A model generated the notes under the pieces. The model did not search any database. It was not told the origin of the DNA and was given only the letters and a program-made list of their open reading frames with translations. A DNA stretch of 63,884 nt from CAZXSK01 sp964642855 (GTDB lineage Bacteria; Planctomycetota; Phycisphaerae; SM23-33), in NCBI GenBank assembly GCA_964642855.1, contig CAZXSK010000016.1:1-63884 (forward strand), written 5' to 3'. Of this stretch, positions 33,133 through 40,923 are shown in pieces. Every line of letters begins with the position of its first letter. The stretch's first letter is position 1. A program made the position numbers and the translations under genes.

Positions 33133-34410
33133 GTGGACAGCTTTTTATGGATCGCCACGATCGCAGCGGCGGTCCTCTCCAGCTTCTTCGCACTGACCAG
33201 CAACGCACTTCGCATGTTCCGAAGGTCTCTGCTTGAGGAGGTCTTCGCCGGTTCGCGAGGCCGGCGGCGCCTGCTGCACATGGAGACCCACATCAAGGAA
33301 CTCCGTCTGGTTTCCTCGCTTTGTCGGTCGATGTTCAACCTGGTGCTGATCGTGGCGATTCTGGGCCTGGTCGGGGCTCCGGGTTCCTCCGATGCCTGGG
33401 GCAAGACACTGCTGGCAATGGCGATCGCTGCGGCGGTGGTGGCCGTGTTCGGCGTGGGCGTTCCGCATGCCTGGGCCGCCTATGCCGGCGAGCGGATTCT
33501 CTACACGGCCTATCCGGTTCTGCGCGGCGCGCGAATGCTGCTGTTTCCCCTTGTGTGGATCATGCACGCCCTGGACCTTCCAATCCGCCGGCTGACCGGC
33601 GTCAGCGATGACGACGAGCAGGTGGATTTCGCCAAGCAGGAAATTCTCCAGGCTGCGACGGAGGGTCGGGCCGAAGGAGCCGTCGATGCCGAAGAGGTCG
33701 AGATGATCGAGTCGGTCATGGAGTTCGCCGACACTCACGCTGGGGAGATCATGACCCCACGCACGGATCTGGTTGCCCTGCCGGTGTCGCTGTCGATGTC
33801 CGAGGCGGTCGAGCGGGTTCTGGATGCGGGGCACAGCAGGATTCCATGCTACGAAGGCGATCTGGACAACATCGTGGGCATCCTGTACGCCAAGGACATG
33901 CTGCGACACCTGGTCGGGAAGGAAGAGGTGCCCCTGCGCGAGCTTCTCCGCAAGCCGTTTTTCGTGCCGGAGACCAAGGCGCTGGACGATCTGCTTCGGG
34001 AGTTCAAGGATCGCAAGTTCCACATCGCGGTGATTCTGGACGAGTACGGCGGGACGGCGGGAATCGTGACCATCGAAGACGTGCTGGAGGAGATCGTCGG
34101 CGACATTTCCGATGAATATGATCCGTCGGCCCCGGAGCTGATGACCCGCATCGACGAGCACGTCGCCGACGTCGAAGCCCGGATCCGTGTCGATGAACTC
34201 AACGACGCAACCGCCTTGGATCTTCCCGAGGACGACGACTACGACACGCTCGCGGGGTTCATCTTCTCGGAGCTGGGGTACATCCCCCAGGCGGGGGAGA
34301 AGTTCGAAGCCCACGGGGCCAGGTTCACGATTCTCGCAGCCAGCGAACGCAAGATTGATCGTGTGCGCGTTGAGGTGCAGGCCCCCCAGGAAAGCTCGCG
34401 GCAGGTTTGA
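33133..34410 (+). CDS. CNNM/CorC-type membrane protein with CBS pair (hemolysin-C family)
   Basis: 425 aa from GTG 33133, preceded by AGGGAG; the frame is open further upstream without a better start. N-terminal membrane region (about residues 5-150), then the family linker DAEEVEMIESVMEFADTHAGEIMTPRTDLVAL. Two CBS motifs follow (SMSEAVERVLDAGHSRIPCYEG; LREFKDRKFHIAVILDEYGGTAGIVTIEDVLEEIVGDI), and a C-terminal CorC_HlyC domain (YDTLAGFIFSELGYIPQAGEKF). Members are implicated in Mg2+/Co2+ efflux. The CNNM part is somewhat diverged. Confidence 0.88.
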   Translation: MDSFLWIATIAAAVLSSFFALTSNALRMFRRSLLEEVFAGSRGRRRLLHMETHIKELRLVSSLCRSMFNLVLIVAILGLVGAPGSSDAWGKTLLAMAIAAAVVAVFGVGVPHAWAAYAGERILYTAYPVLRGARMLLFPLVWIMHALDLPIRRLTGVSDDDEQVDFAKQEILQAATEGRAEGAVDAEEVEMIESVMEFADTHAGEIMTPRTDLVALPVSLSMSEAVERVLDAGHSRIPCYEGDLDNIVGILYAKDMLRHLVGKEEVPLRELLRKPFFVPETKALDDLLREFKDRKFHIAVILDEYGGTAGIVTIEDVLEEIVGDISDEYDPSAPELMTRIDEHVADVEARIRVDELNDATALDLPEDDDYDTLAGFIFSELGYIPQAGEKFEAHGARFTILAASERKIDRVRVEVQAPQESSRQV

Positions 34411-34481
34411 CCGAGGGTCTGCATCTCCCCCGGAGGTCTCCTACGATTGTTCCGCGCAGACGGACTTTCCGTGGCGGTTGC

Positions 34482-34511
34482 TTGATTCCCTCGTGAGACA
34501 GAGTCTAAAAT
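34482..34511 (+). promoter_or_regulatory. Strong-looking promoter with no clear gene behind it
   Basis: TTGATT (34482-34487), 18-base spacer, TAAAAT (34506-34511). The nearest clear gene downstream, recO, lies beyond a terminator. Confidence 0.55.
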
Positions 34512-34517
34512 ACTGCG

Positions 34518-34685
34518 CGATGGGTCAACGATCCATGCGTTACCGCGCCGGCTGGAGATCCCGAACCGGCGACCCGCCAGGGGTCGGGGCGGTCCTGCTC
34601 GCAGTTTCGTAATGACCGATCATGAAGGCTGATTGCCTTGCTGAAGGAGGACAAGCCCGCAGCGGGGACGTTGCGGGCTTTTCTT
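34518..34685 (+). ncRNA. Candidate small RNA or leader transcript of about 165 bases
   Basis: The segment between a good promoter (34482-34511) and a factor-independent terminator (34653-34685). It contains only a 30-codon frame (34519-34611, starting ATGGGTCAACG) without a ribosome site, and an isolated GAAGGAGG with no start codon behind it. No known RNA family recognised; 4.5S, 6S and tmRNA signatures are absent. Confidence 0.35.
34653..34685 (+). terminator. Rho-independent terminator upstream of recO
   Basis: AAGCCCGC (34653-34660) pairs with GCGGGCTT (34673-34680) around a 12-base loop, followed by TTCTTT. Orientation is plus, 31 bases before recO. Confidence 0.8.
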
Positions 34686-34715
34686 TCGCACCGTGCGGGA
34701 CTACCCTGACGGGCG

Positions 34716-35477
34716 ATGCGACACCGCGAACCCGCCATCTGCCTGCGCACGACCGATTACAGCGAGACCTCACAGGTTGCGCATTTTCTGACCCGCGACC
34801 AGGGAGTCGTCCGCTTGATCGCCAAGGGCACCAAGCGACCCAGGAGCAAGTCCGGAGGGGCGCTGGACCTGTTGGCCGAGGGCGATCTGGTCTACACCGA
34901 CAGCCGCTCCGGCGGGCTGGGCACGCTGATCGAGTTCTCCGAGCAGGTTTCCCGTCTGGCGATTCGTGGCCAGTCGTCGCGTCTTCATGCTGCGCTGTAC
35001 ATGCTCGAGCTTGTCGGACAGATGCTCGCCGAGGGCGATCCGCACCCCGGGACGTTCGACCTGCTGCATAACGCACTGTCCCGGCTCGCCGAGGCAGACT
35101 CACTCCCGGCTGCGGTCCTGGCGTACTTCCAGTATCGGCTCCTGCGTCAGGTGGGTCTGCTGGGCGACCTGCTGACGTGTACGTCCTGCGGGCGGCGCGT
35201 GGAGCAGGTCCGTCGCGGGGCTGCGGGGCAGGCCTACTTCAGCTCGCGCGAAGGCGGACTGGTCTGCTCCGACTGCACTGCCCCCCCGACGGAAAAGTAC
35301 GCCCTCGATGCCGATACTCTCACCGGGCTGGGCGTGCTGCAGGCCCCTCGTCGAACCACCGGCGGCAGGGCGACGTTCCCGGAGTCACAGGCCCGGGCGG
35401 TCAACCGCCTGCTGGCGTATCACGTGGCCGAGCAGTTGGGCAAGCCCCTGCGCACCAGCCGGTACGCGATAGACTGA
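34716..35477 (+). CDS. recO: DNA repair protein RecO
   Basis: 253-aa recombination mediator that anneals single strands and, with RecR, loads RecA on SSB-coated DNA. The N-terminal OB-fold region begins EPAICLRTTDYSETSQVAHFLTRDQGVVRLIAKG, the standard RecO opening. A zinc finger is formed by LLTCTSCGRR (about residue 150) and GGLVCSDC (about 185). C-terminal helices ARAVNRLLAYHVAEQLGKPLRTSRYA are typical. No ribosome site of note is seen before the ATG. Confidence 0.95.
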   Translation: MRHREPAICLRTTDYSETSQVAHFLTRDQGVVRLIAKGTKRPRSKSGGALDLLAEGDLVYTDSRSGGLGTLIEFSEQVSRLAIRGQSSRLHAALYMLELVGQMLAEGDPHPGTFDLLHNALSRLAEADSLPAAVLAYFQYRLLRQVGLLGDLLTCTSCGRRVEQVRRGAAGQAYFSSREGGLVCSDCTAPPTEKYALDADTLTGLGVLQAPRRTTGGRATFPESQARAVNRLLAYHVAEQLGKPLRTSRYAID

Positions 35478-35638
35478 TGTTCTCCAAGATCAGGCCAAGC
35501 AGATTTCGTTCGCAGGTATTGCGGCCGAAGGATTCGGCGCGGCGCTCGTCTGGGGAAAGGGAAGGCCACCAGCGGACCGACAGCAGAGGGGTGTCCGCCG
35601 GCCTGCCGGGCGTGGGGCCTGGTCATCCGGGGGGATCC

Positions 35639-35671
35639 GAGAGATCCTTTGCCCACCCGGAGGGATCTCTC
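35639..35671. promoter_or_regulatory. Perfect 9-bp inverted repeat embracing a -35 box
   Basis: GAGAGATCC (35639-35647) and GGATCTCTC (35663-35671) are exact reverse complements with 15 bases between. The -35 of the following gene lies in the loop, and the right arm abuts the -10 box. A regulator site is likelier than a terminator because no T-run follows. Confidence 0.55.
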
Positions 35672-35677
35672 TACAAT
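35649..35677 (+). promoter_or_regulatory. Predicted leaderless promoter of the 131-aa protein gene
   Basis: TTGCCC (35649-35654), 17-base spacer, TACAAT (35672-35677), six bases before ATG 35684. Confidence 0.6.
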
Positions 35678-35683
35678 CACGAC

Positions 35684-36079
35684 ATGGACGCACAGGGAGA
35701 GCAGTTTGTCAGCGAACCGATCCAGCCTGTCGCTGGAACGGGCAGGGCGTCGTCGGCAGCGATCGGTGAACCGGGCCTGCCGGGGCAGTTCGCGTGGCGG
35801 GGAGAGACCTACCGCGTGGTCGGGGTGCTGAAGAAGTGGAAACGGTCCGGGCCCTGTCGTCACGGCAGCGGGGAGATGTACCTGCGGCGTCATTACTACC
35901 GCATCCGCACGGACCCGGCGAAGATCATGACGCTCTATTGCGACCGCCAGGCGCGAAATCGAAGCAAGCCCAAGGCCCGCTGGTTCGTCTATACCGTCAG
36001 CGAGGTCGATGCGTCGGGAGGTCCGGCGGACACGGCGAACCGGAGCGATCGCTTGCAGGCCGCTCCGCCGGACGTATAA
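35684..36079 (+). CDS. 131-aa basic protein, DUF6504-like
   Basis: Conserved-looking core FAWRGETYRVVGVLKKWKRSG at about residues 40-60, then a basic stretch YLRRHYYRIRTDPAKIMTLYCDRQARNRSKPKARWFVYTV. The WRG-x-Y-V opening and basic strand pattern resemble small DUF6504-type proteins. I am not certain of that, and no function is known. The start is supported by the -10 box six bases upstream. The -10 box of bamD overlaps its stop codon. Confidence 0.65.
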   Translation: MDAQGEQFVSEPIQPVAGTGRASSAAIGEPGLPGQFAWRGETYRVVGVLKKWKRSGPCRHGSGEMYLRRHYYRIRTDPAKIMTLYCDRQARNRSKPKARWFVYTVSEVDASGGPADTANRSDRLQAAPPDV

Positions 36080-36080
36080 T
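36053..36080 (+). promoter_or_regulatory. Predicted promoter of bamD-lptE
   Basis: TTGCAG (36053-36058), 16-base spacer, consensus TATAAT (36075-36080), overlapping the stop codon of the upstream gene. Confidence 0.7.
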
Positions 36081-36137
36081 GCCCGCAAAGCCGCGGTCAC
36101 GCCCAACCGGCGTGCAGACGGCGATCAGGAACAGATC

Positions 36138-37178
36138 ATGAATCGAATGCACAGCAGATGCCTGCGATCGATGGCATGGACGCTCGTCGCGTCGATGGGA
36201 TTCGTTGCGACGCTGCCCGGGCTGTCTCCCGGACAGGACCGCCGCTACGAGAATGGCCGGTGGGTCGAGGTAGCCAAGCCCGAAGAAGGCACGCCCGAGG
36301 GGGAGCTGTCCCTGATCCGCAAATACCTGGCAGACGGTTCCCCGCGCAAGGCCCAGAAGCTTGCCGAGAAGTGGTCCGAGCGGTATCCCGATCACGAAGG
36401 CCTGGAGGAAGCCTTATTCCTCAGAGCCCAGGCGATGATGGACCGTGGCAGGTATGCCAAGGCGTACGAAGCCTTCGAGGAGCAGCTGGCGAGTTTCCCG
36501 GGGGGCATGTTCGTGCTGCGGGCGCTTCATCGCGAGTACGACATCGCCAACGCTTTCGTCGAGGGCAGGAAGCGCCGGGTGTGGGGCATTTTCTGGGTGG
36601 GGGCGGAAGACTACGGCACGAAGATCTTCACGTCCATCGCTGCGACCGCACCGGGCACGAGCATCGCCCGCAAGGCGCTGCTGCGAATGGGCGACTACTA
36701 CTACGAAGACGGCCAGTACGCTGCCGCCGTTCGGGTCTACGACGAGTTCCTGAAGATCTATCCCAAGAGCAAGGACGCCGCCTACGCGATGCTCCAGGCT
36801 GCCCGTGCCTCCCACGCGCAGTACCGCGGCGTGAAATACCAGGATACTCCGCTGCTCTCAGCCCGCCAGCGATACCGGAACTTCGCCGAAGCCTTCCCCG
36901 AGCAGGCCAGCCAGATCGACATCGCGCGGATTCTCGAGGATATCAACGAATCGCTCGCCCACAAGAAACACCACATCGGCCGATTCTACGAGCGCGTGGG
37001 TCGCGACGGAGCGGCGAAGTTCTACTACCGGATCGTTGTGGACCAGTTCCCCGGTACCCGCTGGGCTGACCAGGCCGAGGAAGACCTCCGTCGGCTGGAT
37101 GTCCAGGCTGCTTCGGACGACGATGCCAGCGACGACCTGGCCAGGGCGAGCGCTTCCGGCAAGGAGGAATCGCGATGA
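36138..37178 (+). CDS. bamD: BamD/YfiO-like outer-membrane assembly factor
   Basis: 346 aa. A signal peptide of about 33 residues ends near SPGQ, followed by tetratricopeptide-type helices: ELSLIRKYLADGSPRKAQKLAEKWSERYPDHEGLEEALFL, IARKALLRMGDYYYEDGQYAAAVRVYDEFLKIYPKSKDAAYAM, and HHIGRFYERVGRDGAAKFYYRIVVDQFPGTRWADQAEEDL near the end, the hallmark of BamD/ComL. BamD inserts beta-barrel proteins with BamA. Unlike most BamD proteins no lipobox cysteine is seen after the signal peptide. ATG follows AGGAACAG; the stop overlaps lptE. The symbol reflects family, not proven function. Confidence 0.82.
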   Translation: MNRMHSRCLRSMAWTLVASMGFVATLPGLSPGQDRRYENGRWVEVAKPEEGTPEGELSLIRKYLADGSPRKAQKLAEKWSERYPDHEGLEEALFLRAQAMMDRGRYAKAYEAFEEQLASFPGGMFVLRALHREYDIANAFVEGRKRRVWGIFWVGAEDYGTKIFTSIAATAPGTSIARKALLRMGDYYYEDGQYAAAVRVYDEFLKIYPKSKDAAYAMLQAARASHAQYRGVKYQDTPLLSARQRYRNFAEAFPEQASQIDIARILEDINESLAHKKHHIGRFYERVGRDGAAKFYYRIVVDQFPGTRWADQAEEDLRRLDVQAASDDDASDDLARASASGKEESR

Positions 37179-37690
37179 CGACGGGCCGCTGGGCTTCTCC
37201 GGTGCTTCTGGTCTGCAGCCTCATGGCTGCCAGCGGGTGTGGGTACAGCTTCGACTCTCCTTATCGCTCCGATGTCAAGACGGTGGCGGTGGATATCTTC
37301 GATCGCGGTACCTACGTCTACCGGCGCGGGCTGGAGATGCGGGCCACCGAGGCAACCGTCAAGCGGATCCTGGAGGACACCCCCTACAGGATCGCCGACA
37401 AAGACCAGGCGGATACGCTTCTGACGGCCTCAATCGAGGTGATTTCCCAGGATGTGCTCAGCAGCAATCCAGACACGGGTCGGCCTCGCGAGTTGGAAAT
37501 GACCCTGCGGGTGGCCTATCGGTGGAAGGATCTGCGAACCGGCGAGACGCTCACCCCTGACAGTGAAATGACCGTGACGGGGACGTACATCCCTCACGAG
37601 CCGATCGGGGAGGATTTCTTCCAGGGCAGCGAAGATGTGGCAAACCGCTTGGCCAAGCGCCTCGTAGAGAAGATGGAAGCCCCGTGGTAG
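37175..37690 (+). CDS. lptE: LptE-like lipoprotein (LPS assembly)
   Basis: 171 aa. Lipobox AASGC with Cys22, directly followed by GYSFDSPYRSDVKTVAVDIF, the characteristic N-terminal strand of the LptE family. LptE plugs the LptD barrel that inserts lipopolysaccharide into the outer membrane. Next features are EATVKRILEDTPYRIADKDQADTLLTASI and GEDFFQGSEDVANRLAKRLVEKME, as in the family. The ATG overlaps the bamD stop (ATGA), so both are one unit for outer-membrane biogenesis. Confidence 0.85.
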   Translation: MTTGRWASPVLLVCSLMAASGCGYSFDSPYRSDVKTVAVDIFDRGTYVYRRGLEMRATEATVKRILEDTPYRIADKDQADTLLTASIEVISQDVLSSNPDTGRPRELEMTLRVAYRWKDLRTGETLTPDSEMTVTGTYIPHEPIGEDFFQGSEDVANRLAKRLVEKMEAPW

Positions 37691-37856
37691 GCAGGCTGCG
37701 TCGGGTCGCGGTCACTCGCCCGGCAGGACCAAAAGGCCCTTCCTTTCCGCGATATTGCCTCGGCCGAAATCTTGCGACCGGTTCCTTCCGATGACTCCTA
37801 ACATGGTATGATGACTGTCGCGTGTCTGCCGTGGCGGACACCGAGGATAGACGTTT

Positions 37857-39878
37857 ATGAGTGAAAACAGACCCGACCCGAACAAGCCAACCCGCGGACC
37901 CGGCGGCGGGCCTCCGAACCGTTTCGGCCGGTCCCTGATGGGCTGGGTGATTCTGATCGGCCTGTTCCTGGCCGTGATCGCCCTGTGGAACAGCGGCTAC
38001 GGTGACAAGCGTGAGATCCCCTTCAGCGAGTTTTGGCGCTATGCCAAAGAAGGCTATGTGGTGGGCAAGGTTGTGGTCAGCGAGACCCAGGTCGAGGGCA
38101 CCCTCGCTAAGGACACGCCTGGCCTGAAGCCCGACGATCCGCGCAAGTTCGTCTGCGAGATTACCCAGGGAGCCGACTGGGAATTCCAGCGCGAGCTCAA
38201 GGAAGTCCTCGGCGACCGGGCGGTGGTCGAGATCCAGTCGCCTGGCTGGTGGGACTCGCTCCTGCCGCACCTGCTGCTGACCGGCCTGGTGTTCTTCGCG
38301 CTGTGGTTCTTCCTGTTTCGTCGGATCGGATCCGCTGCGGGAGGCGGGGGCATTCTGGGCAGTTTCGGGCGTTCGAAGCACCGACTGCTCACCAAGGAAC
38401 ACACCCGGATCACCTTCGACGACGTCGCGGGTATTCAGGAAGCCAAGGACGAGGTCCTCGAGTTGATCGAGTTCCTTAAGAACCCCAAGAAGTTCCAGCG
38501 GCTCGGTGGGCGCGTCCCACGCGGCGTGCTGCTGGTCGGCGAGCCCGGCTGCGGCAAGACCCTGTTGGCCAAGGCGATCGCCGGCGAGGCGGAGGTGCCC
38601 TTCTTCTCGATCTCCGGCAGCGATTTCGTGGAGATGTTCGTCGGCGTGGGTGCCTCGCGCGTCCGTGACCTGTTCAAGCAGGCCAAGGAATCCTCGCCGT
38701 GTATCATCTTTCTCGACGAGATCGATGCGGTCGGTAGGCGACGCGGAACAGGCTACCATTCCGGCGGACACGATGAGCGCGAGCAGACCCTCAATGCCAT
38801 TCTCGTGGAGATGGACGGGTTCGATTCGTCGGACCAGGTAATCGTGATCGCGGCCACCAACCGTGGCGACGTGCTGGACCCGGCGCTGACCCGCCCCGGT
38901 CGTTTCGACCGGCAGATCACCGTGCCCCTGCCCGATCTCAAGGGGCGTTACGAGATCCTGAAAATCTACGCGGGCAAGGTCAAATGTGGTCCCGACGTGG
39001 ATCTCCATTCTCTCGCGCGGGGCACGGCGATGTTCTCCGGAGCGGACATCGAAGCCCTCGTCAACGAGGCTGCAATTTCGGCTACGATGGCCAACAAGGA
39101 CTTCATCGAGCAGGCGGATCTGGAGGAGGCACGCGACAAGGTCCGGTGGGGTCGGGCGCGCAAGAGCCGCGTCATCGACGACAAAGAGAAGGAGATGACG
39201 GCGTATCACGAAGCCGGGCATGCTGTGGTTCAGTTGCTGACACCGAATTCAGACCCGCTTCACAAGGTGTCGATCATTCCTCGTGGCCCGATGGGCGGAG
39301 CGACATTCTCGCTGCCCGAGAAGGACCGCTATTTCTATTCCCGGGCGTTCTGCGAGGACTTCATGAAGGTCGCCTTTGCGGGACGCATTGCCGAGGAGAT
39401 GTTCTGCGGGGACATCAACTCCGGGGCCCAGAACGACATCGCCCAGGCGACCGAGCTTGCCAAGAAGATGGTGCTTGACTGGGGCATGAGCGCGAAGCTG
39501 GGGCCGGTCAATCTCGCCAACGACGAGAAACGCCAGACCCTGATGGACATCGCCGGCAAGGAGTATTCCGAGCGTACGGCCGAGGTGGTTGACAACGAGA
39601 TTCGCCAGATTATCGACAACGCCTACAACGGCGCCCGCGAGATTCTTGATGGTCATCGTGAGGCGGTTCAGCGCGTCGCCCAGTCGCTGCTGAAATATGA
39701 GACCCTCTCGGCCGAGGAAGTCCAGAAGGTCGTCGAAGGCAAGAACATCGACAAGCCCACGGTATCCGACCTGCTGGACATCGAGGCCCGTAAGGACGCC
39801 CCGACGGTGGCTGACCCTTCGGGTGCCAACCGTCCCGAGAGCGAGCCGGGCATGGGGCCGGCCCCCCAGCCTGGCTGA
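37857..39878 (+). CDS. ftsH: ATP-dependent zinc metalloprotease FtsH
   Basis: 673-aa membrane AAA+ protease that degrades short-lived and misfolded membrane proteins. Membrane helices lie at about residues 28-44 and 138-155. Walker A is GEPGCGKT at 228-235, slightly unlike the usual GPPGTGKT. Walker B is FLDEID at 285-290, the second region of homology ATNRGDVLDPALTRPGRFDR, and zinc site HEAGH at 451-455. C-terminal tail is Pro-rich. The 166-base leader has a TATGAT (37807-37812) with no good -35 and a small hairpin near 37822-37838. It ends in a terminator. Confidence 0.97.
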   Translation: MSENRPDPNKPTRGPGGGPPNRFGRSLMGWVILIGLFLAVIALWNSGYGDKREIPFSEFWRYAKEGYVVGKVVVSETQVEGTLAKDTPGLKPDDPRKFVCEITQGADWEFQRELKEVLGDRAVVEIQSPGWWDSLLPHLLLTGLVFFALWFFLFRRIGSAAGGGGILGSFGRSKHRLLTKEHTRITFDDVAGIQEAKDEVLELIEFLKNPKKFQRLGGRVPRGVLLVGEPGCGKTLLAKAIAGEAEVPFFSISGSDFVEMFVGVGASRVRDLFKQAKESSPCIIFLDEIDAVGRRRGTGYHSGGHDEREQTLNAILVEMDGFDSSDQVIVIAATNRGDVLDPALTRPGRFDRQITVPLPDLKGRYEILKIYAGKVKCGPDVDLHSLARGTAMFSGADIEALVNEAAISATMANKDFIEQADLEEARDKVRWGRARKSRVIDDKEKEMTAYHEAGHAVVQLLTPNSDPLHKVSIIPRGPMGGATFSLPEKDRYFYSRAFCEDFMKVAFAGRIAEEMFCGDINSGAQNDIAQATELAKKMVLDWGMSAKLGPVNLANDEKRQTLMDIAGKEYSERTAEVVDNEIRQIIDNAYNGAREILDGHREAVQRVAQSLLKYETLSAEEVQKVVEGKNIDKPTVSDLLDIEARKDAPTVADPSGANRPESEPGMGPAPQPG

Positions 39879-39903
39879 TCCGGCCGGCCAGTGAGATCCT
39901 CCG

Positions 39904-39934
39904 CGCCCGCGCCTTCGCACCGCGCGGGCGTTTT
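39904..39934 (+). terminator. Rho-independent terminator after ftsH
   Basis: CGCCCGCG (39904-39911) pairs with CGCGGGCG (39923-39930), followed by TTTT (39931-39934). Confidence 0.8.
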
Positions 39935-39961
39935 GCATTCCATCCCCGGGCGTGATACAAA
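39933..39961 (+). promoter_or_regulatory. Predicted leaderless promoter of folP
   Basis: TTGCAT (39933-39938) starts inside the T-run of the ftsH terminator; 17-base spacer, TACAAA (39956-39961), six bases before ATG 39968. Confidence 0.6.
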
Positions 39962-39967
39962 CCCACC

Positions 39968-40810
39968 ATGGATCCACTCAATGACATTCTCACCTCGCAC
40001 TGCACCCGCCAGCCGGTGGTCATGGGGATCCTCAACGTCACGCCGGACAGCTTCTCCGACGGCGGAAGGTATCTCGACCCGACGGCTGCGAAGGTCCACG
40101 CCCGGCAGATGCTCCTGGAGGGTGCCGACCTGATCGACATTGGAGCCGAGTCCACCAGGCCGGGTGCAGACCGCGTGAGCCCGCGCGAGCAGATCGCACG
40201 CCTGCGTGAGGTGGTTCCCGCCCTCGTCGAAGCCGGCGCGACCGTCAGCATCGATACCACCAGGGCCAAGGTGGCCGAGGTCGCCCTCGATGCCGGAGCG
40301 GGCATCGTCAATGACGTCTCCGCCGGTCGGGACGATTCCGAAATGCTTCCGATGGTTGCCGCCCGGGGCGTGCCCCTCGTGTTGATGCACATGCTCGGAG
40401 AGCCCAACACCATGCAGGAGAACCCGCAGTACGACAACGTCGTAGAAGAAGTGAAAGGTTTCCTCGAATTGCGGCTGGAGGCCGCCATCGAAGCGGGCGT
40501 CCCTCGCGAGCGATGCATCCTGGACCCGGGCATCGGGTTCGGCAAGCTTCTGGAGCACAACCTCGCGTTGCTTTCGGCCGGGGTGTCTGCGATTCGCGAA
40601 CTGGGCTGTCCGGTATTGGTGGGAGCTTCGCGAAAGCGGTTCATCGGCGAGATCACCGGCGAGCAGGACCCGATCCAGCGCGTCTGGGGGTCGGTTGCTG
40701 CCCACGTGGAGGCCTTCCACCGCGGCGCGACCATCTTCCGTGCGCACGACGTAGCCGCCACGGTCCAGGCGCTGAAGGTTGCCCGCGCAATCGGCATGCA
40801 GGACGGATAG
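39968..40810 (+). CDS. folP: Dihydropteroate synthase
   Basis: 280 aa. Condenses 6-hydroxymethyl-dihydropterin diphosphate with p-aminobenzoate in folate synthesis. Signatures: VVMGILNVTPDSFSDGG (first DHPS motif), DLIDIGAESTRPGA (second), VSIDTTRAKVAEVALDAGAGIVNDVSAG, LVLMHMLGEP, and ILDPGIGFGKLLEHNLALL. Placed between ftsH and the cdaA-cdaR pair. In enterobacteria folP follows ftsH and precedes glmM; here glmM is not next. Confidence 0.97.
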   Translation: MDPLNDILTSHCTRQPVVMGILNVTPDSFSDGGRYLDPTAAKVHARQMLLEGADLIDIGAESTRPGADRVSPREQIARLREVVPALVEAGATVSIDTTRAKVAEVALDAGAGIVNDVSAGRDDSEMLPMVAARGVPLVLMHMLGEPNTMQENPQYDNVVEEVKGFLELRLEAAIEAGVPRERCILDPGIGFGKLLEHNLALLSAGVSAIRELGCPVLVGASRKRFIGEITGEQDPIQRVWGSVAAHVEAFHRGATIFRAHDVAATVQALKVARAIGMQDG

Positions 40811-40923
40811 ACCTCGCCGGCCTGAAAAAACGCGCGAAGGGCTGCAGGGAGCGCCCGTCGGAAGTCGATAGCAAAGGAGAACGGTCGGAATCCGTATAGA
40901 AGGTCTGCGCGCAGACAGGAACC

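Noticed and set aside
34519..34611. 30-codon frame inside the orphan transcript before recO
   Set aside because: No ribosome site before its ATG and composition like random GC-rich sequence; the region is listed instead as a possible RNA.
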